A stretch of DNA of 64,000 nt from Prado023 sp963706875 (GCA_963706875.1 CAVPNW010000023.1:1-64000), one strand, 5' to 3'. Counted from the first letter of the stretch, positions 25,341 to 35,084 are shown. Numbers and translations are program-made. The notes: generated from the sequence alone by a model not told the origin.

Positions 25341-26243
25341 CTAGTGGCCGGCGCTGCTCAGGGCCTCGAGCGCCCGGAGGGTCGCGCGCACCCGAGCCAC
25401 CTCGTGGGTCCTGTAGACATTCACCCGCCCGAGCGCCGCAAGCACCGCGAAGAACCCCTCAGCGGTGCGGAACTCCTCCTCGAAGAGGTCGAAGGCATGA
25501 GGCAGGGCCTGGCAGATCGGCGTGCCCAGCACTCGCAGGCGGAAGGAGTTGAGCAGGACCTGGGTCTGGTGACGGACCCGCACGGTCGGATCCGTGAGGT
25601 TGCTGTAGTAGAACCCCAGCCCCGGGTCGATGATCAGGTTGTCGACGCCGTGCGACCGCGCGCGGGTGATCCGCTCCGCGAAGTAGTCGATGAGCCCCGG
25701 GATGGGGTCGACGTCGAGGGTGACGTCCGCGACCTCGCGCACGTTCGACCCTGCCACGAAGCACATGACGACCGCTGCATCGTGAGCGGCGGCCAGTTCG
25801 TAGATCGCCTCGAGGTCAGTCCCCCCGGTGAGGTTCACGACCGAGGCGCCAGCCTTCAAGCACTCGGATACGACCCGGGGGCTGTACGCCTCCACCGAGG
25901 TGGGAACGCCTTCACCTGCAAGGGCCTCGATGACCGGCACGAGCGCGGCGGCCTGGTCTGACTCCCCCACCCGGGCTGCCCGCAGGGTGCTGGACTCCGC
26001 CCCGAGGTCCACCACACCAGCTCCCTGGGCGTGCATGACTCGGGCGCGGCGGATCGCTGACTCCGGCGAGACCGCGATGCTGTCGCGGTACGTGGAGTCC
26101 CGCGACAGGTTGACCACACCCATGATCAGCGGTTCGGCGTCGAGGTCGCGTAGGGCACCGGCGATCCGAACAGGGGCGACACGGTGTGCCAGGGCCTCGG
26201 GGTGCTCTGAGGCCAGGCGGGCCAAGGAGGTCAGGTCCACCAT
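25341..26243 (-). CDS. Divergent dihydropteroate-synthase-like pterin-binding protein
   Basis: A 300-aa TIM-barrel protein of the pterin-binding family. It shows altered versions of the DHPS motifs: MGVVNLSRDSTYRDS in place of the MGILNVTPDSFSDGG-type loop, VDLGAESSTLRAARV in place of DVGGESTRPGA, and IDPGLGFYYSN in place of the IDPGIGFGKT-type segment. The SRK motif that contacts both substrates in classical FolP is not visible. So it may not be the housekeeping FolP. It starts 4 nt past the end of the RibD-like gene and ends 64 nt before the decarboxylase. Confidence 0.78.
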   Translation of the reverse strand: MVDLTSLARLASEHPEALAHRVAPVRIAGALRDLDAEPLIMGVVNLSRDSTYRDSIAVSPESAIRRARVMHAQGAGVVDLGAESSTLRAARVGESDQAAALVPVIEALAGEGVPTSVEAYSPRVVSECLKAGASVVNLTGGTDLEAIYELAAAHDAAVVMCFVAGSNVREVADVTLDVDPIPGLIDYFAERITRARSHGVDNLIIDPGLGFYYSNLTDPTVRVRHQTQVLLNSFRLRVLGTPICQALPHAFDLFEEEFRTAEGFFAVLAALGRVNVYRTHEVARVRATLRALEALSSAGH

Positions 26244-26246
26244 GCC

Positions 26247-26966
26247 TCAGTCTCCACGCACGTATCGGGCGAACAGGAATCCGTCATCCTCGAGCAGCTG
26301 ATGCAGTCGCATGCCAGTCAGCACGCCCGGTCCGGGCCTGGCCGGGCGGGCTGCGGCTGCCACCACCGGCGCCACGGTCAGGTCGACCTCGTCGAGAACC
26401 TCGGCACGCACCATGTCGGCCAGCAGCCCATCGCCTCCCTCGCAGGTCACGCGGGTCAGTCCACGCTCGCCGAGCGCGTCGAGCGCGACTCTCGGTTCCA
26501 CGCGCTCATCGCCGACCACGATCACGTCGCACGAGCGCGCGGCCGCAGCCCGGTCGGCGGGGTCGCTGCTCTGGACGGTCAGCACAATCGGCCGGTTGTC
26601 AGACGCGGTGAACGCAGCGTCCTCCCAGTCGAAGCGGCACGTCGCTGACACGATCGCCAGGGTCGGCGCTGCTGCCTGACCGGCGGCCAGTCGGCGCTCG
26701 AGCACCTCGGGCTGGGCACGGACTGCGCTGTAGCGCTCAGCCCGCACTGTGCCGGCGCCGACCAGGTAGGCATCGGCGAACCGCCGGACGGCCGACAGCA
26801 CCGCACGATCCGTCGGCGACGAGATGGACCCGGACAGGCCATCGGGGCCGGCGATGCTGCCATCGAGGCCCATCACCATGCAGGCGCGCACCCAGGTCTC
26901 GGCGGGCCAGTCGTAGGCGTCGGTGAGATCAACCGAAGGGGGCGCTCCGGGCACGAGCCAACGCAT
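26247..26966 (-). CDS. RibD C-terminal domain reductase (Rv2671-like)
   Basis: A 239-aa stand-alone reductase with the dihydrofolate-reductase-like RibD C-terminal fold: CMVMGLDGSIAGPDGLSGSI, ADAYLVGAGTVRAERYSAVR, and TCEGGDGLLADMV near the end. The deaminase half of RibD is absent. Mycobacterial Rv2671 is of this type and can act as a dihydrofolate reductase, so a folate or flavin pterin-type substrate is likely. TACTGT ends 7 nt before ATG 26966, making this the leaderless first gene of the set. Confidence 0.87.
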   Translation of the reverse strand: MRWLVPGAPPSVDLTDAYDWPAETWVRACMVMGLDGSIAGPDGLSGSISSPTDRAVLSAVRRFADAYLVGAGTVRAERYSAVRAQPEVLERRLAAGQAAAPTLAIVSATCRFDWEDAAFTASDNRPIVLTVQSSDPADRAAAARSCDVIVVGDERVEPRVALDALGERGLTRVTCEGGDGLLADMVRAEVLDEVDLTVAPVVAAAARPARPGPGVLTGMRLHQLLEDDGFLFARYVRGD

Positions 26967-26973
26967 GGCTTCG

Positions 26974-26979
26974 ACAGTA
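26974..26979 (-). promoter_or_regulatory. -10 box of the RibD-like gene (leaderless)
   Basis: TACTGT, 7 nt before ATG 26966. Confidence 0.65.
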
Positions 26980-27110
26980 ACAGCGCTCCCCGGGGTCCGC
27001 AGGCGGGCCCACGGGCCGGGGAACAGCCGGCCCCCTGTCGGCGCGCCTTCACCACCCGGGGTGTGATCCCGGCCACCATGGTGGCACCTGCACGTCACCG
27101 GGAGGTCGTT

Positions 27111-27542
27111 ATGGGGCACACGGTGGACCACATGGACGACTTCGTCGTGGACATGGTCCTTGAGGTCGATTCGAGGGGTATCGGCGTCGAGGACCTGGCC
27201 CGACGGATCTGCCTTCCCGGCATGGAGATCCTGCGCACGTCAGCGCGCGGGACGATCTGGCTGACCGCCCTGGTGACTGCCGAGGGCGAGTCGGCAGCGA
27301 TCCGCCGGGTGCGTGACAGTGTCCTCGCCCAACTGCCCGAGCGGCCGCGCTCGACCGTCACGACCGTGGTGAACAGCGCGCCATTGAGCGACCTCTATGC
27401 CCGACTCGACGCCGTGCTAGGCGATCAGGATCTCGGGGCGATCGATATCCGCGACCTGGTCGAGCAGGTCATGTGGGACCGGCCGAGCGTCGACGTGCGC
27501 GAGGTCGACCTGCGACCGGCGCGCTTGGCCAGCAACGCCTAG
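27111..27542 (+). CDS. Unrecognised small protein
   Basis: A 143-aa soluble protein I do not recognise. It begins MGHTVDHMDDFVVDMVLEVDSRG; the body has alternating strands and helices with an ARGTIWLTALVTAEGES strand, a TVTTVVNSAPLSDLYARLDAVLG segment and an acidic C-terminal part. GGGAGG lies 5 nt before ATG 27111, which favours that start over GTG 27063. No signal peptide or membrane helix. Convergent with the membrane-protein gene (1-nt gap). Confidence 0.65.
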   Translation: MGHTVDHMDDFVVDMVLEVDSRGIGVEDLARRICLPGMEILRTSARGTIWLTALVTAEGESAAIRRVRDSVLAQLPERPRSTVTTVVNSAPLSDLYARLDAVLGDQDLGAIDIRDLVEQVMWDRPSVDVREVDLRPARLASNA

Positions 27543-27543
27543 G

Positions 27544-28194
27544 TCACGCGCCCTCAGGTGTGCGGCGCGAGGCGACCAGGATGTAGACGCTGAACAACAG
27601 CACCCAGGTCGGGAACAGCAGCTGGGTCCAGTTGGACAGCGGCGGTGAGAGCAGCAGCAGCACGCCTGTTGCGTAGCCGACGAGGGCCAGCCACTTGGGC
27701 ACCATCTTGGTCCGCATCCCGATCGACGATACGGAGATGGTGAAGACCGCGGCCATCCGCGCACCGAACAGGCCCATCATTGACTTCGTGAAGACGACCA
27801 GGAGCAGCAGCGAGTCGGCACCCACGGGGATCCCGCGGTCGTAGAGGATCAGCACCGTCGTCAGCAGGGCGCCGGCCAGGAACAGCAGGGCCACGAACAG
27901 CAGGCCCGAGCCCAGGAACACGGTCGCGAAGAGCTTGTCCTCGCGTTCGCCGAGACGGGTGCGGATCACTCCGATGAACCACAGGAATGCGATCCCGGCG
28001 AACGGGATGAGGCTGACTGCGTTCTGCACGTTCTGGCGGCGGCTCGGGTCGTTGAGCCAGTCCGTGGACGGTGTCGCGGGTACCGACGCATGGAACTGGG
28101 CCAGGACCCCGATCAGGATGACGGAGAAGATGATCCCTGCCACGGCCGCCGAGGCAGGGTTGCGCAACTGCGTCACGAGCTTCTCGGTCTGCAT
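27544..28194 (-). CDS. Unrecognised integral membrane protein
   Basis: A 216-aa protein with about six hydrophobic helices: AAVAGIIFSVILIGVLA, LIPFAGIAFLWFIGVI, LFVALLFLAGALLTTVLI, LLLLVVFTKSMMGL and WLALVGYATGVLLLL are clear, and a final pair is likely. Two Arg/Lys-rich loops face one side. No catalytic motif or known family is evident. GAGGAG lies 9 nt before ATG 28194. It is divergent from the SGNH protein. Confidence 0.72.
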   Translation of the reverse strand: MQTEKLVTQLRNPASAAVAGIIFSVILIGVLAQFHASVPATPSTDWLNDPSRRQNVQNAVSLIPFAGIAFLWFIGVIRTRLGEREDKLFATVFLGSGLLFVALLFLAGALLTTVLILYDRGIPVGADSLLLLVVFTKSMMGLFGARMAAVFTISVSSIGMRTKMVPKWLALVGYATGVLLLLSPPLSNWTQLLFPTWVLLFSVYILVASRRTPEGA

Positions 28195-28288
28195 TCCGCA
28201 CACTCCTCAAGCAGGGCCCGCGAAGGATACTGCACATTCGGCTGACTCCAGGGGATCTGGCCGCCTTTACTCCGCGTGTCGCAACTGG

Positions 28289-28294
28289 CAGACT
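28289..28294 (+). promoter_or_regulatory. -10 box of the SGNH gene (leaderless)
   Basis: CAGACT, 7 nt before GTG 28302. Confidence 0.55.
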
Positions 28295-28301
28295 GCGCAG
28301 C

Positions 28302-29000
28302 GTGACCAGGGGTGAACGTAGCGTGCGTTTGGGGGCAGTGCTCACCGGCATGATCCTGACCGGCGGGCTGCTCTTGCCGAGCCAGGCCCTCGCCGACGAC
28401 GGTACGGCCACCCCCTCCCCGGAGCCGAGCGCCACCGACGTCGCGGTACCCGTGGCGGAGCCGGTCGAGACGCCCGGGGTCGCAGTCGAGCAGGTCAGCG
28501 TCGCGGTCAGCGTTCCCAAGGCGGCCGGTCCGCGCGGTCGGCTTGCAGTCGGCGACTCGCTGATGGTGAGCGTGACCCCGTGGATGCGCCAGCAGGGGTT
28601 CACGGTCCACGCCAAGGTGGGTCGCCAGTTCAGCACGGCACCGGGAATCGTGCGCAGCTTCGGTTCCAAGCTCCCACGCAACGTGGTGGTGGAGCTGGGC
28701 ACAAACGGCACCGTGTCCCTGGGCGCCTGCCGGTCAGTGATCGAGACCGCCGGGAAGTACCGACGCGTCTTCCTGGTGACGGCTCGCGTGCCCCGCAGCT
28801 GGGAGGCGGGCAACATCCGCACGATCAGGGCCTGCGACGCCACTTATGCGTCGAAGAGGGTCCGGGTCATCGACTGGCACACCCACAGTTCAGGGCACCC
28901 CGAGTGGTTCGCCGGCGACCGAGTTCACCTCTCCTCGACCGGACGCCAGGCGTTCCAGCGGCTCATCGACGCCGAAGTGGACGCGCACGGGCTGCGCTGA
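28302..29000 (+). CDS. Secreted SGNH hydrolase/acyltransferase domain protein
   Basis: A 232-aa exported protein. The signal peptide (about residues 1-31, ending SQALA) is followed by a Pro/Glu/Val-rich linker (about 35-80) and an SGNH domain: block I GDSLMVSV (Ser86), LGTNGTVSLG as the N block, and DRVHLSSTG as the D-x-x-H block. The layout matches the extracellular half of OatA-like acyltransferases without the membrane half. Likely an O-acetyl esterase or transferase on cell-wall glycans (inference). CAGACT ends 7 nt before GTG 28302. Confidence 0.83.
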   Translation: MTRGERSVRLGAVLTGMILTGGLLLPSQALADDGTATPSPEPSATDVAVPVAEPVETPGVAVEQVSVAVSVPKAAGPRGRLAVGDSLMVSVTPWMRQQGFTVHAKVGRQFSTAPGIVRSFGSKLPRNVVVELGTNGTVSLGACRSVIETAGKYRRVFLVTARVPRSWEAGNIRTIRACDATYASKRVRVIDWHTHSSGHPEWFAGDRVHLSSTGRQAFQRLIDAEVDAHGLR

Positions 29001-29015
29001 GCCCGGCGCGCTGGG

Positions 29016-29465
29016 TCACTCGCCGCCGAGGTCGCGCTCGTAGGCGTCGAGCAGCACCTCGGTGGTGCGCTCCTGGAACCTGCGCGCCCGCGCGAGCAGC
29101 GCCCGGATCGAGGTCCTTGCTGCGTCGACGGCGCTGGGGTCCCCGGCGTCCCGGCCGACCTGGAGGCGCACGTGGGTCACCGCCTCATAGAGCCCATCGC
29201 GCTCGTTCGACAGGCGCAGCCACCGTCCCATCATGTGCGGGGCGTCGTCGCGGATCTGCTCGGTGAAGCCCTCGGCGTCGACGAGGTCCCCCGGTTCCCG
29301 GCGGACCGAATCGGCGAGGTCGTCGAGCTGACGGGCGATCTCCACCCACCATGACGTGAGTCCGCGATGGTCCTCAAGCAGGTGGGTGAGCCGTGTCTGG
29401 ACACTGGAGAACGTGATGACTCGCAGCAGCGTGTTGTCCACCGCGTCCGGGGTGATCGCCGTCAT
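29016..29465 (-). CDS. Unrecognised helical protein
   Basis: A 149-aa, mostly helical protein: DNTLLRVITFSSVQTRLTHLLEDH, then a helix WWVEIARQLDDLADSVRR, and a C-terminal coil-like TSIRALLARARRFQERTTEVLLDAY. No signal peptide, no metal motif and no known domain. AAGGAG lies 7 nt before ATG 29465. It stands between the SGNH gene (convergent) and ackA. Confidence 0.65.
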   Translation of the reverse strand: MTAITPDAVDNTLLRVITFSSVQTRLTHLLEDHRGLTSWWVEIARQLDDLADSVRREPGDLVDAEGFTEQIRDDAPHMMGRWLRLSNERDGLYEAVTHVRLQVGRDAGDPSAVDAARTSIRALLARARRFQERTTEVLLDAYERDLGGE

Positions 29466-29502
29466 GTGGGCTCCTTCCAGGTGGCCCCAGACTGACGCCC
29501 GA

Positions 29503-29527
29503 GCGCCTTCGTGTACATGGAAGGCGC
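29503..29527 (-). terminator. Hairpin downstream of the pta-ackA operon
   Basis: GCGCCTTC (29503-29510) and GAAGGCGC (29520-29527) form a perfect 8-bp stem with a 9-nt loop, about 44 nt beyond the ackA stop. No T-tract follows; it is a plausible terminator or mRNA 3' stem. Confidence 0.5.
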
Positions 29528-29570
29528 CTCCCACTTGCGTCGCAATCGCGTCACAAGCCGTCCCCTGGCG

Positions 29571-30788
29571 CTACCCGGCGACGGCCGTCGCGGTCTGTCG
29601 GGCGATCTCCAGCTCCTCGTTGGTCGGCACGACCAGGACGCGGATGGGCGCACCCCGGAACGACAGGTCCACGGGCACCGAGCTCCCCCGGACGGTTGCG
29701 TTGCGCTCGGTGTCGATGGCCACCCCGATCATCTCCAGCCCGGCGATCACCCGACGCCGTATCTCAGGGTCGTTCTCGCCCACTCCGGCGGTGAACACGA
29801 TGGCATCGGCCCGCCCGATCACCGCCAGGTATGCCCCGAGGTACTTGCGGATGCGGTGCACGTAGACGGCCAGGGCGAGCTCGGCGTCGGCATCGCCCTC
29901 AGCGGCCAGCCGGTGCACCTCACGAAGGTCGTTCTGGCCGCACAGGCCCATCAGCCCGCTGCGCTTGTTGAGCATGGTGTCGACGTCCGCAGCCGACATG
30001 CCCGCGGTCGCCATGAGGTGGAACGCCAGGGCCGGATCGACGTCACCGGACCGCGTGCCCATGACCAGGCCCTCGAGCGGAGTCAGGCCCATGGAGGTCT
30101 CCACGCTGCGACCACCACGGACCGCGCAGGCGGACGCCCCGTTGCCCAGGTGCAGCGTGACCAGGTCGACAGAGTCCACGGGCTTTCCCAGGACCTCGGC
30201 GGCCTTCGCCGTGACGTACTTGTGCGAGGTTCCGTGGAAGCCGTACCGGCGGATCCTGTGCTCCCGGGCCACCGCCTGGTCGATGGCGTAGGTGTAGGCC
30301 GCGGCCGGGATGGTCGAGTGGAAGGCCGTGTCGAAGACGGCGACATGCGCGACGTCCGGGAACTCGGCCATCGCGGACTCGAGGCCGGCGACGGTCGCCG
30401 GGTTGTGCAGCGGCGCGAGCGGGATCAGCTCGCGGATGACGTCGATGACCTCTGGGGTCACCACCGTGGGCTCGCTGAACTGGTCGGCGCCCTGGACCGC
30501 CCGGTGTCCGACCCCGGCGAGCTCGCCGACCTCGGACACCTCACCCGTGCGTGCGAACTCCGCGGTGACCGCGTGGAACGCCTCTGCGTGGTTGGCGATC
30601 GATGCGGTCGTGGTCGACTCCATCAGCTCGGAGTCCGCACCGCCGCGGATGCGGGTCCGGTGCGTCACCGTGGACTCCTCCTCGCCGATGCGCTCGACCA
30701 GGCCGGAGGCCCAGACGACCTCGGACATCGTGTCCACGAGCTGGTACTTCAGCGACGACGAGCCGGCGTTCACGACCAGGACGATCAT
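29571..30788 (-). CDS. ackA: Acetate kinase
   Basis: A 405-aa ASKHA-fold kinase that converts acetyl phosphate and ADP to acetate and ATP (reversible). Signature one is VLVVNAGSSSLKY (residues 3-15) and signature two is RRYGFHGTSHKYV; the active-site loop VFTAGVGENDPEIR is present. It overlaps pta by ATGA, so the operon pta-ackA is translationally coupled, with AAGGAAGGTGG upstream of the ATG. Paired with NifJ it gives substrate-level ATP from pyruvate. Confidence 0.97.
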   Translation of the reverse strand: MIVLVVNAGSSSLKYQLVDTMSEVVWASGLVERIGEEESTVTHRTRIRGGADSELMESTTTASIANHAEAFHAVTAEFARTGEVSEVGELAGVGHRAVQGADQFSEPTVVTPEVIDVIRELIPLAPLHNPATVAGLESAMAEFPDVAHVAVFDTAFHSTIPAAAYTYAIDQAVAREHRIRRYGFHGTSHKYVTAKAAEVLGKPVDSVDLVTLHLGNGASACAVRGGRSVETSMGLTPLEGLVMGTRSGDVDPALAFHLMATAGMSAADVDTMLNKRSGLMGLCGQNDLREVHRLAAEGDADAELALAVYVHRIRKYLGAYLAVIGRADAIVFTAGVGENDPEIRRRVIAGLEMIGVAIDTERNATVRGSSVPVDLSFRGAPIRVLVVPTNEELEIARQTATAVAG

Positions 30789-32890
30789 TGCCCACCTTCC
30801 TTCGACGTGGCCGCGGCCACCTGTTGGGCCTGGACGGCAGTGATCACCACGGTGTTGATGATGTCCTCGACCAGGGCCCCGCGGGACAGGTCGTTGACCG
30901 GCAGGCGCAGGCCCTGCAGGACCGGCCCGATCGCCACGGCGTTGGCCGAGCGCTGCACCGCCTTGTAGGTGTTGTTGCCCGTGTTGAGGTCGGGGAAGAT
31001 GAACACCGTCGCGCGGCCGGCGACCTCGGACCCGGGCAGCTTGGACTTCGCCACGGACGCATCGACCGCCGCGTCGTACTGGATCGGACCCTCGACGAGC
31101 AGCTCCGGGGCCCGTTGGCGCACGATCTCGGTGGCGGCGCGCACCTTCTCGACCTCGGCGCCCGATCCCGAGGAGCCGGTCGAGTAGCTGAGCATGGCGA
31201 TCCGCGGCTCGATGCCGAACCCCGCGGCGGTGTGCGCAGAGGAGATCGCGATGTCGGCAAGCTGGGCGGCGTCCGGGTCCGGGTTGACCGCGCAGTCGCC
31301 GTACACGAGCACGTGGTCCTCCAGGGCCATGAAGAACACGCTGGACACGATCGAGACGCCCGGCGAGGTCTTGATGATCTGCAGCGCGGGCCGGATGGTG
31401 TGGGCGGTTGTGTGCGCAGCTCCGGAGACCATCCCGTCGGCCAGCCCCTTCCACACCATCATGGTTCCGAAGTAGGACACATCGGCCACGAGGTCGAAGG
31501 CAGCGTCCCGGGCCAACCCCTTGGACTTGCGCAGCTCGAACAGGTCGTCGGTGAACTGCTCGCGCAGCGGGTCGGTCTGCGGATCGATGATCGTCGCCCC
31601 GGATATGTCCAGGCCCAGCACGCGCGCTCGGTCGGCCAGGGCCTCCGGGCGACCGAGGATGGTCAGGTCCACCACGTTGCGGCGCAGCAGCCGATCGGCG
31701 GCCTGCAGGATCCGGTCATCCTCACCCTCGGGCAGGACGATGTGCTTGCGCTGGGACCTGGCGCGCTCGATGAGCTGGTGCTCGAACATCATCGGTGTCA
31801 TGGTCGTGGAGCGCGTCACCTCGACCCGTGCCTCCAGCTCGGCCGCGTCGACATTGTCCTCGAACAGGCTCAGCGCGTCGGTGATCTTGACGGCATCCTC
31901 AGGTGCGATCTCGGCGTGCAGCCCGGCGATCGCGGCGGCCGTCTCGAACGTGTCCATGTCGGTGATCAGGATCGGCAGGGCCTTGTCCTTGATCCCCTGG
32001 GCGAACCGAAGGATCGTGGGATCGGGCTCCAGGCCCCCGGTCAGCAGGAGCCCGGACACCGCTGGCACGGCATCGGACTGCCGCGTTGCGAAGGCGGCCA
32101 TCTGCACATCGGAGCGGTCACCGGGGGTCACGACGAGGGTCCCGTCGCGCAGCCGGTCCATCAACCGCGGCACGCTCATCGCAGCGACCTTCACATCGGG
32201 CACGGCGCGCCCGAGGTCCTCCTCGGTGCCCGCGATCATCCGCGCGTTGGTCGCCACCCCGATCTCCCGGATGCTCGGCCAGCCCAGTGACGGGGTGTCC
32301 GGCAGGAGCCAGACCGGGACCGAGCTGCCGCGGACTGCATCGGACATGGCCTGGGAGTCCTCGGGTAGCACCCGGTTGACGAACGCGCCGATGGTCGGGA
32401 CGCCACGGTCTGCGAGGCCGTCGATGGCTGCGGTGAGGGCCGCGTTCACCTGATCGGGTCGGTGCTCGGCCGACGAGAGGCAGATCAGGGCGGTCGCCCC
32501 GAGGTTGGAGGCGATCTCCGCGTTCAGCGCGAACTGGAAGGCTTTGGACGCGCCCTGGTAGTCCGTCCCCTCGACGAGCACGAAGTCGCAGCGTGAGGCC
32601 AGGGCCTGGAAGCGTTCGAGGATCTGGGAGACCAGCGCCGGATCGACGTGCGCACCGCCGAAGTCGCGCGTGTCCCGACCTGTCACCCCATAGGACTCGT
32701 CGTAGGTCTGGTCGAGTCGGTACCGGGAACGCATGAGCTCGATCTGGCTGTCGAGCCGGTCGTGGAACCGGATCACGGGGCGGAAGAAGCCCACCCGGGT
32801 CACCCGTCGGGTCAGGGTCTCCATGAGCCCGATGGCCACGACGGACTTGCCACTGGCAGCTTCGACGGAGGTCAGGTAGAAGGCGCGCAC
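30785..32890 (-). CDS. pta: Phosphate acetyltransferase
   Basis: A 701-aa long-form Pta. The N-terminal DRTGG/BioD-like region begins with AASGKSVVAIGLMETL, a P-loop-like segment; the catalytic PTA_PTB domain occupies about residues 380-690 with VLPEGEDDRILQAAD, VSGAAHTTAHTIRPALQ and FPDLNTGNNTYKAVQR. It converts acetyl-CoA and phosphate to acetyl phosphate and CoA. The GTG start at 32890 follows CAGGAT by 7 nt. It precedes ackA in the operon. Confidence 0.97.
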   Translation of the reverse strand: MRAFYLTSVEAASGKSVVAIGLMETLTRRVTRVGFFRPVIRFHDRLDSQIELMRSRYRLDQTYDESYGVTGRDTRDFGGAHVDPALVSQILERFQALASRCDFVLVEGTDYQGASKAFQFALNAEIASNLGATALICLSSAEHRPDQVNAALTAAIDGLADRGVPTIGAFVNRVLPEDSQAMSDAVRGSSVPVWLLPDTPSLGWPSIREIGVATNARMIAGTEEDLGRAVPDVKVAAMSVPRLMDRLRDGTLVVTPGDRSDVQMAAFATRQSDAVPAVSGLLLTGGLEPDPTILRFAQGIKDKALPILITDMDTFETAAAIAGLHAEIAPEDAVKITDALSLFEDNVDAAELEARVEVTRSTTMTPMMFEHQLIERARSQRKHIVLPEGEDDRILQAADRLLRRNVVDLTILGRPEALADRARVLGLDISGATIIDPQTDPLREQFTDDLFELRKSKGLARDAAFDLVADVSYFGTMMVWKGLADGMVSGAAHTTAHTIRPALQIIKTSPGVSIVSSVFFMALEDHVLVYGDCAVNPDPDAAQLADIAISSAHTAAGFGIEPRIAMLSYSTGSSGSGAEVEKVRAATEIVRQRAPELLVEGPIQYDAAVDASVAKSKLPGSEVAGRATVFIFPDLNTGNNTYKAVQRSANAVAIGPVLQGLRLPVNDLSRGALVEDIINTVVITAVQAQQVAAATSKEGGQ

Positions 32891-32897
32891 GGGCGCA

Positions 32898-32903
32898 ATC
32901 CTG
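32898..32903 (-). promoter_or_regulatory. -10 box of pta-ackA (leaderless)
   Basis: CAGGAT, 7 nt before GTG 32890. Confidence 0.6.
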
Positions 32904-32947
32904 TCAGGCAGGGTCCGCCGATGCCTGCCCGGTTGATCCAGCCGTGG

Positions 32948-35084
32948 CTACCCCACGCCGTTGAGCTCGTTGACGACCCGGAACAGGTCCCCGCGGTCGT
33001 ACCAGTTGACGGCGATCATCGAGGGGACCCGGCCACGGTAGATCTCGCACTCGTCGATGCGGGGCTTGAGGACGTCGTAGGCGTTGACCTCCTCGGCGCT
33101 GGAGATCAGTCGGTCGAAGTTGGCCAGCCAGTGGTTCACGGAGAAGAGCGGACTGTCAGGCTCGCCCCGTTTCAGCGAGCACTCGAAGTCCGCCGCGGTC
33201 TGGACGCTGTACTCGGTGTCCTGCACGAGGTCGAAGCCCTGGTGCAGGTACGGGTACTGGTCCCCGCCACCCTCGTTCTCCATGAGGACCAGCAGGCGCT
33301 TGTTGGCGTCGATCATCTCGCGCAGTGTGGGCCACTCGGCGCCGTCAGGATGGACGTAGGCCTTGTCCGCCAACCCCGCCTTCCTCAGGACCGCATCGGT
33401 GTCCGCCGGCGTCACGGTGTCCTGGATGAACAGGACGAGGACCTCACGAGGGTTGTGCGTCCATCCAGTCGTTGAGCCGATCCATCACCGGCGCCATCGG
33501 CTCGGAGCCGATCTCGCACACGGTGTGGCAGAAGTACGGCTCGGTGGGCCCGGACGGCTCGGAGCGGCGCACCCGGTCGATGGTGCGCTGGATCGAGGCG
33601 ACCACGCCCTTGCCGTAGGTGGCGGTCAGCTCCGCCTCGGCGCCGGCCAGTGACTCCGGCGCGGTGATGGCGCCGCCGTCCGCTGTGGGCTGTCCGTACC
33701 AGGTGTCCACGAGCAGGCCGCGGATGCCGTCGTCGAGGGACTCGACCATGTCCTTGGGGTTCTCCGCGAGGAACCAGGTGCCGTCGGCGATCGACATCGA
33801 GTTGTGCGATGCGGGGATCACGACCTGGTCGAACGGCACGTCGCACAGGGCGTCGAAGCCGTTGCATGCCGTGGTGTTGACCGACGAGGCGGCCTCGAGG
33901 TTGTCGTCCTGCGGCAGGTTCCCGGGGATGATCAGGGCAGCCAGGACCAGCAGTCCCACTGCGCCGGCCGCGACCGGGATCAGCCAGCGCACCGGCGAGC
34001 GACGCTTGTCCTGCGTCTGTCCTGTGGCCGCCAGCTCGGCCTCGTCCTGGGCCCGGGAGCGCTCCGCGATCACATCGAGCTCGGTCACCCCGTAGAAGAG
34101 CACCACCAGCCCGGCAACGACGGCCACGACCTGGGAGCTGATCGTGGGGAACAGCACGATCAGCAGGCCGACGGCGATGACGACCAGGGCCCGGACGACT
34201 GCCCAGCCGGTCGCCTTCGGACGACGGGTCGCGAAGCTGACTGCGGTCCGGGCATGGTCCCCGACGTCCACCTGCGGCAGGAGCGCGCCGGCGGAGGCCA
34301 CGAGCAGCCCGCCGATCACCCCAATGGCGATGAACCTCAGGGACAGCGGCTGGCTGAAGACGGCCAGGCCTGCGCTGATGACCGCACCCGGCAGCGTGGA
34401 GTCGTCCAGGAACAGCCCGACGACGTTCAGCCCGAGGACGACCAGGCCCAGGAATCCGGCGACGACCAGCATCATCCAGCCGAACCGGACGATGGCAAGG
34501 CGCCGCCGGGGGGCCAGCCAGATGCCCAGGGCGACGAGCACCAGGGAGATCAGCGGGACGACCCAGGCCAAGGTGGACACCACCTGGATGATCGGGATGA
34601 TCTGGCTGGCGATTCCCTCCTGTCCACCGATCTCGGCCAGGGTCAGGTTCAGGTTCGCGGGCACGATGTCGGCCGCCTGGGGCACGAACCTCTCCAGCGC
34701 CGTCGTGGCCGTGGCCCCGAGGTCGGCCAGCTTCAGCACCGCCGTGTCGCTGCCCTCCACCGTCAATGCGTCGTGGAAGGAGCGGATGGCCGGGGTGAAG
34801 ACTGCGTCGAGCAGGGGGCTGCCTGCGACTGCTGCGGCTCCGGCGGCGATGGCCGGCTCGACTGCGATCAGGTCCGGCTGGGCGTCGAGGGCTGCCACCG
34901 CGACGGCCTGGCCGATCTCGGTCTTGACGGCCTCATCCTGGCGGATCTCGTTCACCAGCGCGGCGAAGTTCTCGCCGTTGACCACCGCCGCGTTCAACCA
35001 GCCCAGGATCCCGGTCATGAACAGCCCGATGGCTCCGAGCGTGAGCAGTACCTTGGACCAGGTGTTGCTGCGCACCTTGTTCAT
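32948..35084 (-). pseudogene. Multi-helix membrane protein with PI-PLC-like domain, frameshifted
   Basis: One gene in two frames. The N-terminal half (from ATG 35084, GGGGAGG upstream) has an N-terminal helix and several more around residues 165-330 (for example LAWVVPLISLVLVALGIWLA). The C-terminal half is a PI-PLC X-like domain: VIPASHNSMSIADGTWF, DDGIRGLLVDTWYG and YFCHTVCEIG. The frame stops at 33444 after DWMDAQPS. The continuation REVLVLFIQDTVTPADTDA sits one base out of phase, and continues with LLVLMENEGGG, VQDTEYSVQTAADF and EIYRGRVPSMIAVNWYDRG to 32948. A single-base indel near 33447 explains it; error or true inactivation cannot be told apart here. Confidence 0.75.
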
